A stretch of 6,206 bases of DNA from Rubrivivax sp. (GTDB lineage: Bacteria; Pseudomonadota; Gammaproteobacteria; Burkholderiales; Burkholderiaceae_C). Numbering within the stretch: the stretch's first letter is position 1; every line of letters starts with the position of its first letter. The translations under genes were made by a program, and so were the position numbers. Location of the stretch: the NCBI GenBank assembly GCA_027484885.1, contig JAIXSD010000318.1, positions 1 through 6,206 of the forward strand, written 5' to 3'. This document shows, piece after piece, positions 1-4,703 of the stretch. The notes beneath the pieces were generated by a model. The model ran no database searches, was not told where the DNA came from, and saw nothing but the letters and a program-made list of their open reading frames with translations.

Positions 1-2376
1 ACCACGCTGCGCCACGGCCAGGGCGATCTCGCCTGCATCGGCCATGTGGCCTATATGACGGCCATGTCGGCCATGGGCCAGCCCTACCCGGCCTGCTTCG
101 CCATGGGCCGCCTGGCCATGGCCATGGCCGAGGGGCGCGACAGCCCCTACTTCCGCACCACGGTCTACCAGTACTTCCCGGCCTTCTACCAGCACTGGGG
201 CGAGCCGCTGTCAGCGACCCTGGCCGCCATGGACCGCGGCCTGGAGCTGGGTCAGCGCGGCATCAACCCGCTGTCGGCAGGCTTCTGCGCCCTGCTAGGC
301 CCGATCAACCGCTTCCTGATGGGCGAGCCCCTGCCGGGGCTGGAGGCCCTGTGCCAGCAGCACCTGCGTTTTCTGCAGCGCACCCACCAGCCCGGCACCG
401 AGGCCATGCTGCGCCACGGCGTGCTCCAGCCCCTGCTGGCGCTGCGCGGCCTGAGCCTGTCAGCGCACAGCTTTGATTGCGAGGGCAGCCCCTCCAGCGC
501 CTTGTTTGATGCGCCCGAGACGGCGCCGCCCTCCATCGTCCAGGCCTTCTACAGCACCGCCATGCTGCGCCATGCCTATCTGCTCGGCGACGGCGAACGT
601 TGGCGCCGCCATGCCGGGCAAGAGGCCGCCATCAAGCTCTGCCTGCCCGACAGCCCCAGCTGGGTCGAGGCCTGCTTCTTCATCGCCCTGGGCCTGCTGC
701 GCCAGGACTTTGTGCCCGAGGCCGAGCGGGCCACGGCCCTGATCCGCGCGAGCGAGCTGCTGGAGCTGTTCGAGCGCTGGGCCGAGGGCTGCGAGGCCAA
801 TTTCCGCCACAAGCAGGCGTTGATCGCCGCCGAGCTGGCGCGCGTGCAGGGCCGCATGCCGGAAGCGATGGCGGCCTATGCCCAGGCCATCAGCGCGGCC
901 GAGGCCGCCGGCTTTCTGGCCAATGCCGCCCTGGCGCAAGAGCGTTATGCCGATTTCTGGCAGGCCCAGGGCCAGCCGCAGCTGGCGGCCCAGTTCCTGC
1001 GCGAGGCCCATGGCCTGTACCGTCGCTGGGGCGCCAGCCTCAAATGCCGCCAGCTCGAGGCCGCCTGGCCCCAGCTCGGACTGGGCCTGGGCCGGCAGGC
1101 ACGCGGGGCCAGCAGCAGCCTCGGTGGTGCCAGCAGCGAACGGGGTAGCGAACGGGGTAGCACAAGGGGCAGCGAACAGGAACTGGAGGAGCTGGCCTCC
1201 GGCAAGAGCCCGTCCAGCTACGGCGGCCGGCTCGACCTCCATGCCTTGTTGAAAGCCCACCAGCTGCTCAGCCAGGAGGTGCAGCTCGACGCCTTGCTGC
1301 CGCAGATGCTGGCCGTGCTGCTGCAGCATGCCGGGGCCGAACATGGCGCCATCGTCAGCCATGAGGACGATCAGCTGATCGTCGAGGTCATGGGCGGCTT
1401 GCGCGAAGGCGCGGCCGCCACGGACGCTGCCGCCGGCGGCCTGGCGCCCTCCCCACTGGCCTGCGAACGCCTGGGCCTGCCCCTGGCCGAGCTGGGCGAC
1501 GCCGGCAGCGCCCGCCTGCCCAGCAGCTTGATCGAGTACACCAAGCTCAGCCGCCGCAGCCTGGTGCTGAACCAGCTGGGCCGCGACGAACGCTTTGCCC
1601 ACTGCCCTTATCTGCAGGCGCAAGCACCCAAGTCCGCCCTGTGCCTGCCGGTGATCACGCAAGGGCGCCTGGTCGCCTTGGTCTATCTGGAAAACCGCCA
1701 GCTCGAAAACGCCTTCACCACCCGCCACCAGCAGACCCTGGAGCTGCTCAGCAGCCAGGCGGCGATTGCCCTGGTCAATGCCAAGATGTTTGAGGAGCTG
1801 GAGGCCAAGGTCGAGCGGCGCACGCAGGAGCTGCGCCTGATGAGCATGAAGGACGGGCTGACCGGCATCGCCAACCGCCGCGCGTTTGACGAGCGATTGC
1901 TGGTCGAGTGGCGGCGCAGCCAGCGGCAGCATCTGCCTCTGTCCCTGCTGATGGTGGACATCGACCACTTCAAGCAGTTCAACGACCACTACGGCCACCT
2001 CGAAGGCGACCGCTGCATCCGCGCCGTGGCCCTGACCCTGCAGCAGGTGGCCGGCCGCGCCTCCGATCTGGTGGCACGTTATGGCGGCGAAGAGTTCGCC
2101 CTGCTGCTGCCCGAGACCGATGCCGCGGCGGCGGCCCGCCTGGCCCAGAGCTGCCTGGATGCCATGGCCGCCCTGGGCCTGCCCCATGCCCAGTCCAGCA
2201 CCGGCGGCCATGTCAGCCTGAGCATCGGCTGCGCCACCGTGCAGGCCAGCGCCGACACGCCGCCTGAGCTGCTGCTGGGCCTGGCGGACCAGGCGCTCTA
2301 CCGGGCCAAGCGCGAAGGTCGGCGGCGCTGGTGCCAGGCGGCCGGCGAAGCGACCGAGGCTGACCTGGGCAGCTGA
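1..2376 (+). CDS. C-terminal part of a large ATPase/TPR-like - GAF - GGDEF sensor diguanylate cyclase (5' end outside window)
   Basis: The frame is open from the first base, so the Met at 46 is internal and 791 residues are visible. Residues 1 to about 360 are helical-repeat sequence typical of COG3899 'predicted ATPase' signalling proteins: a FYQHW..P block near residue 64, and the family block from WAEGCEANF (260) through LREAHGLYRRWGA (near 350). An AAA ATPase, sometimes preceded by a kinase domain, is expected upstream but is not visible. A Ser/Gly-rich linker (about 365-408) leads to a GAF domain (about 411-585) and a charged signalling helix (about 585-615). The GGDEF domain starts at DGLTG (618), has the metal-binding Asp in VDIDHF (653), GGEEF at 695-699 and the inhibitory RxxD site (RASD, 686-689) five residues before it, and ends near ALYRAKREGRRRW. 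Intact motifs predict c-di-GMP synthesis from two GTP with product inhibition; the GAF ligand is unknown. The gene is convergent with the lipoxygenase. Confidence 0.93.
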   Translation, partial: TTLRHGQGDLACIGHVAYMTAMSAMGQPYPACFAMGRLAMAMAEGRDSPYFRTTVYQYFPAFYQHWGEPLSATLAAMDRGLELGQRGINPLSAGFCALLGPINRFLMGEPLPGLEALCQQHLRFLQRTHQPGTEAMLRHGVLQPLLALRGLSLSAHSFDCEGSPSSALFDAPETAPPSIVQAFYSTAMLRHAYLLGDGERWRRHAGQEAAIKLCLPDSPSWVEACFFIALGLLRQDFVPEAERATALIRASELLELFERWAEGCEANFRHKQALIAAELARVQGRMPEAMAAYAQAISAAEAAGFLANAALAQERYADFWQAQGQPQLAAQFLREAHGLYRRWGASLKCRQLEAAWPQLGLGLGRQARGASSSLGGASSERGSERGSTRGSEQELEELASGKSPSSYGGRLDLHALLKAHQLLSQEVQLDALLPQMLAVLLQHAGAEHGAIVSHEDDQLIVEVMGGLREGAAATDAAAGGLAPSPLACERLGLPLAELGDAGSARLPSSLIEYTKLSRRSLVLNQLGRDERFAHCPYLQAQAPKSALCLPVITQGRLVALVYLENRQLENAFTTRHQQTLELLSSQAAIALVNAKMFEELEAKVERRTQELRLMSMKDGLTGIANRRAFDERLLVEWRRSQRQHLPLSLLMVDIDHFKQFNDHYGHLEGDRCIRAVALTLQQVAGRASDLVARYGGEEFALLLPETDAAAAARLAQSCLDAMAALGLPHAQSSTGGHVSLSIGCATVQASADTPPELLLGLADQALYRAKREGRRRWCQAAGEATEADLGS
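1141..1176 (+). repeat. 12-bp in-frame tandem repeat in the interdomain linker
   Basis: Three consecutive 12-base units (cggggtagcgaa, cggggtagcaca, aggggcagcgaa) encode RGSE-RGST-RGSE. The preceding bases ending in gccagcagcgaa look like a degenerate fourth unit. The unit is a multiple of three, so copy-number change would keep the frame. It lies in the flexible Ser/Gly-rich linker between the helical-repeat region and the GAF domain, where length variation should be tolerated. Confidence 0.8.
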
Positions 2377-2392
2377 CCCGGGCCCGCCCGGG
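2377..2392. terminator. GC-rich inverted repeat between convergent genes, possible shared terminator
   Basis: CCCGGG (2377-2382) and CCCGGG (2387-2392) flank the four bases cccg, so either strand can form a 6-bp all-GC stem with a 4-base loop. It starts on the base after the diguanylate cyclase stop and ends five bases before the lipoxygenase stop, filling most of the 21-bp gap. No T-run follows on either strand, so it is not a canonical intrinsic terminator. It may still pause polymerase or protect 3' ends. Confidence 0.4.
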
Positions 2393-2397
2393 CGCGA

Positions 2398-4524
2398 TCA
2401 GATGCTGACGCTGTTGGGGATGCGCGAAGGCAGCTGGAACTCATACGCCATGGGCCGGTTGCGGTTGCGCCGGCGGATCTCGATCTCGGCCAGGGCCAGC
2501 TCGTCCTGCAGATCGGCCACCAGGGGCTGCACGCGCGGGTCCTGGAAGTACGGTGCCCGCGGATTGCTTTCATACTGGCCGAAGCGGTCGTACTGCACGC
2601 CGCTGAGCAGGTACTCGAAGGACAGGGTGTACAGGCCCACATCCAGCGGCGGGTACCAGGGCAGCAAGTCCTCGGCCTGCTGCAGCACGGTGCTGCGCGT
2701 GGGCGGGGCCTGGTACAGGGTGCCGGCCACGCAGGGCATGTAAGACATCAAGGGGTACTGGGCGTAGTTGACCGCGGCATGCTGCGGGCCCGCGGTGTAG
2801 AGGATCTGCGCCACCAGCTCGATCAGATAGTCCAGGCTGTCCAGGCGCCAGGGCCGGGCCGGGTCGCCGCTCGGGCTCAGGCCACCCAGGCCTTGGAAGC
2901 CCGCGTAGCGCGGGTCCACCAGCTCGGCCACCCAGGCTTGCAGCTCACCATCCTGCTGCACATCGAGGTCATCGCGGTAGTACAGGCGCAGATAGCCGGA
3001 CACAAAGCGCTGGATCGCCGCCCAGAGCAGGAGGCTGTCATCGCGGAAGGCAAAGCGCGGTAAGGCCTCGACGCCGCGCAGCGCAAACCAGCGCTCGGGC
3101 TGGCGCTCGTCCCAGCGCCAGTCGCGGCGCGACTGGGCCAGCATCGCCAGGGTGGACTCCAGCGCCGGCCCGACATTGGTGGCCACCACACCGCCCGGTG
3201 CGATCAGGCTGTGGATGGCGGAATCGTTGATGTTGATGGTGAAGCGCAGATGCGGGATCAGCAGTTGCAGGATGGGGTGCTGCACGGCCAGCTGGCGGTG
3301 CGCCGCCACCGCAATCGGCTCGATCACCAGATGGCAATCGCCGAGGTGCGCGATCGACTCATGGTGGATGGCCGACACCACCTGCACGATGTGCTTGGCC
3401 AGACGCCACTTCAGGCCGTTCGGGTCGCCGGCATCGGCGCAGTCATTGGGCGTGAAGATCGGTGAGCTGTGGGCATCGAAGCGCTGCGCCAGCTGAATGG
3501 CCACCGGCTGCAAGACGCCCTCGGGCTGGGGCGGAAAGCCGGCCGGCGCCTTGGCGTTCCAGTAAAACACGGCAATCGGCGCGGCCAGGTAGCGCTGCTC
3601 GCCATGCAGAGCCTCGGCTTTGGCACCGTCCAGCATGGCGAAATCGCAGACGTAAAGCCGCCGCTCGTCCACCGCCTGGCGCAGGCTGACGTCACGCCGG
3701 CCCAGCACGCTTTGCAGCAGTTCATCGCTGATCGGGCACTTGGCCTGCAGATCGCTGAGCGAGAGCTGCAAGCTGCCCGCGGGCGGCGCCAGGGCCACGC
3801 CGCGCAGCAAGGTGGTGTTGAAGCCCGCGGTTTGCGAGTAGCCAAAATACCAATCCTGCTCGCAGGGCAGCTCGGGCCCGGCCGGCATCCAGTCCTGGCG
3901 CGGCAGCGCCAACATCTGCGGCCGTGGCAGGGTCTGAAACAGCTCCTCAAAGTCTTGCGCCGAGCGGGCCTGCAAGTAGTTGCGGCCATGGTCGGCGCTG
4001 AGCATGTCGAACAGCGTGGATTTCAAGAACGCCGTTGGGCCGTTGGCGGCGAAGTCATCAAACACCTCGGTCAGGCCACGGGCCATCTTCTCCAGGTCGG
4101 CCGGCAGTCGCAGCAGGCCTTTCAAAGCCTCGGGCAAATCCCCCACCGCCTGCAGCAAGGCGCGCAGATCGGCCAGATCCCGGCCCGGGTGCAGCAGGCT
4201 GAACTCCTGCTCCAGGCGCTCGGCCGCTTCTTTGACGCGCTGCAGGGCAGCGTCCGGCAGATCGCCCTCCAGCTCGCGCCGCAGCAGGCGCAGCACCACC
4301 TGCTTGAAGTTCTCAGCCAGGGGCAGGAAAACTGCCAACACCTGGGCCTCGTAGTCGAGGCTGAACTTCTCGGCCGCCGGCAGATCGGCCGAGAGCGGCA
4401 CCGACTCCAGATAGCTGTGCATGTAGTTGTACTCGGTGCGTGCCAGCGAGAGCTGGAACTGGCGCGCAGCGCGCTGCTCGGGGCTTTGTTGCTCAGGCAG
4501 GGAGGGTGGAATGCAGGTGCTCAT
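2398..4524 (-). CDS. Lipoxygenase (iron-dependent polyunsaturated fatty acid dioxygenase)
   Basis: A complete 708-residue lipoxygenase. The family inserts O2 into polyunsaturated fatty acids with a cis,cis-1,4-pentadiene unit, giving hydroperoxides (oxylipins). The core motif spans about residues 373-433, from WRLAKHIVQVV through HHESIAHLGDCH, IEPIAVAAHRQL and HPILQLLIPHLRFTININ. The non-haem iron ligands are all present: H388 and H393 (H-x4-H), H582 and N586 (in QHAAVN), and the carboxylate of the terminal I708 (NSVSI ending). A436 in INDSA sits at the Ala/Gly stereochemistry position; Ala suggests S products. There is no N-terminal PLAT beta-barrel; residues 1-190 look mainly helical, as in other bacterial lipoxygenases that use a helical lid. 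Length is close to Pseudomonas aeruginosa LoxA. No signal peptide is visible. ATG 4524 is chosen because the only upstream in-frame stretch to the stop (TGA near 4617) has no ATG or GTG; its ribosome binding site is weak. It lies 179 bp downstream of the MocR gene, same strand. Substrate and positional specificity cannot be read here. Confidence 0.95.
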   Translation of the reverse strand: MSTCIPPSLPEQQSPEQRAARQFQLSLARTEYNYMHSYLESVPLSADLPAAEKFSLDYEAQVLAVFLPLAENFKQVVLRLLRRELEGDLPDAALQRVKEAAERLEQEFSLLHPGRDLADLRALLQAVGDLPEALKGLLRLPADLEKMARGLTEVFDDFAANGPTAFLKSTLFDMLSADHGRNYLQARSAQDFEELFQTLPRPQMLALPRQDWMPAGPELPCEQDWYFGYSQTAGFNTTLLRGVALAPPAGSLQLSLSDLQAKCPISDELLQSVLGRRDVSLRQAVDERRLYVCDFAMLDGAKAEALHGEQRYLAAPIAVFYWNAKAPAGFPPQPEGVLQPVAIQLAQRFDAHSSPIFTPNDCADAGDPNGLKWRLAKHIVQVVSAIHHESIAHLGDCHLVIEPIAVAAHRQLAVQHPILQLLIPHLRFTININDSAIHSLIAPGGVVATNVGPALESTLAMLAQSRRDWRWDERQPERWFALRGVEALPRFAFRDDSLLLWAAIQRFVSGYLRLYYRDDLDVQQDGELQAWVAELVDPRYAGFQGLGGLSPSGDPARPWRLDSLDYLIELVAQILYTAGPQHAAVNYAQYPLMSYMPCVAGTLYQAPPTRSTVLQQAEDLLPWYPPLDVGLYTLSFEYLLSGVQYDRFGQYESNPRAPYFQDPRVQPLVADLQDELALAEIEIRRRNRNRPMAYEFQLPSRIPNSVSI

Positions 4525-4547
4525 GTCGGATGCTGTGGGCCTGGGAG

Positions 4548-4612
4548 GCGCAAACTGCGCAAGCAGGCATGGGCAGGCTCGATGCCGAAGAGCCCCGCGC
4601 CATGCCGCGCAA
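4548..4612. repeat. Three GCGCAA repeats upstream of the lipoxygenase, candidate operator
   Basis: Read on the plus strand, GCGCAA occurs at 4548-4553, 4557-4562 and 4607-4612. The first two start 9 bp apart; the third starts 50 bp after the second. The first pair also contains a short inverted repeat, gcgca-aac-tgcgc (4548-4560), centred about 30 bp upstream of the lipoxygenase ATG. MocR-family factors often bind direct repeats, so this could be a regulator site, but the hexamer is not rare in such GC-rich DNA. Confidence 0.3.
4566..4606. repeat. Nested imperfect inverted repeat upstream of the lipoxygenase
   Basis: The outer arms GGCATGG (4566-4572) and CCATGCC (4600-4606) are perfectly complementary over 7 bp. 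Inner arms GGCTC (4576-4580) and GAGCC (4590-4594) add 5 bp. They are separated by internal loops of 3 and 5 bases and a 9-base apical loop. It lies 42-82 bp before the lipoxygenase ATG and could be a protein-binding palindrome or a 5' leader hairpin. No T-run follows it, so attenuation is not indicated. Confidence 0.35.
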
Positions 4613-4636
4613 GTTCAAGGTTTGCAGATGAACGAT

Positions 4637-4655
4637 AAAAACCGAGCGCGACGGT
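4637..4655 (-). terminator. Weak hairpin plus T-run downstream of the MocR gene
   Basis: On the minus strand ACCG-tcgcgct-CGGT is followed by a T-run (complement of the A-run at 4637-4641). The stem is only 4 bp, but this is the only hairpin-plus-T-run seen after the MocR stop. It could weakly terminate MocR transcription before the lipoxygenase. It may be chance. Confidence 0.22.
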
Positions 4656-4674
4656 ACCCGGGCCTGGCTGCGGC

Positions 4675-4702
4675 GCACAAGGCAGCGCCCCCGCCTTTGT
4701 GC
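4675..4702 (-). terminator. Stem-loop directly after the MocR stop codon
   Basis: The arms GCACAAGGC (4675-4683) and GCCTTTGTGC (4693-4702) pair as 6 bp plus 3 bp with one bulged base around a GC-rich 9-base loop. It begins two bases after the MocR stop (4704-4706 on this strand). No T-run follows immediately, so it is more likely a 3'-end hairpin or a Rho-type/stabilising element than a canonical terminator. Confidence 0.4.
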
Positions 4703-4703
4703 A

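Larger units (their letters stand above)
4525..4703 (-). promoter_or_regulatory. Intergenic region upstream of the lipoxygenase, probable promoter/operator region
   Basis: These 179 bases separate the MocR stop from the lipoxygenase ATG. No convincing -35/-10 pair was found on the minus strand; the best AT-rich patch is tttttatcgtt (about 4631-4641). No strong Shine-Dalgarno sequence precedes the ATG at 4524. The region holds three copies of GCGCAA (plus-strand reading), a nested inverted repeat and a hairpin at its upstream end, listed separately. Its length suggests the lipoxygenase has its own promoter, although read-through from the MocR gene is possible. No small gene is supported here. 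Confidence 0.45.

Noticed and set aside
46..48. ATG as the start of the diguanylate cyclase gene.
   Set aside because: The frame is open before it, and the sequence at this point is already mid-domain helical-repeat sequence of a much larger protein family.
460..2211. A 583-codon open frame on the minus strand opposite the diguanylate cyclase gene.
   Set aside because: It is Gln/Gly/Ala-rich, matches no family I recognise, and mirrors a clearly real gene; long antisense frames are expected where third positions are G/C.
3469..4638. A 389-codon plus-strand open frame opposite the lipoxygenase.
   Set aside because: Low-complexity Gln/Arg/Leu-rich product opposite a gene with all catalytic motifs; a composition artefact.
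2398..4703. A new multi-gene defence or biosynthetic system built on the lipoxygenase.
   Set aside because: Only one enzyme gene is present, with no partner nuclease, transporter, hydroperoxide lyase or allene oxide synthase in the window.
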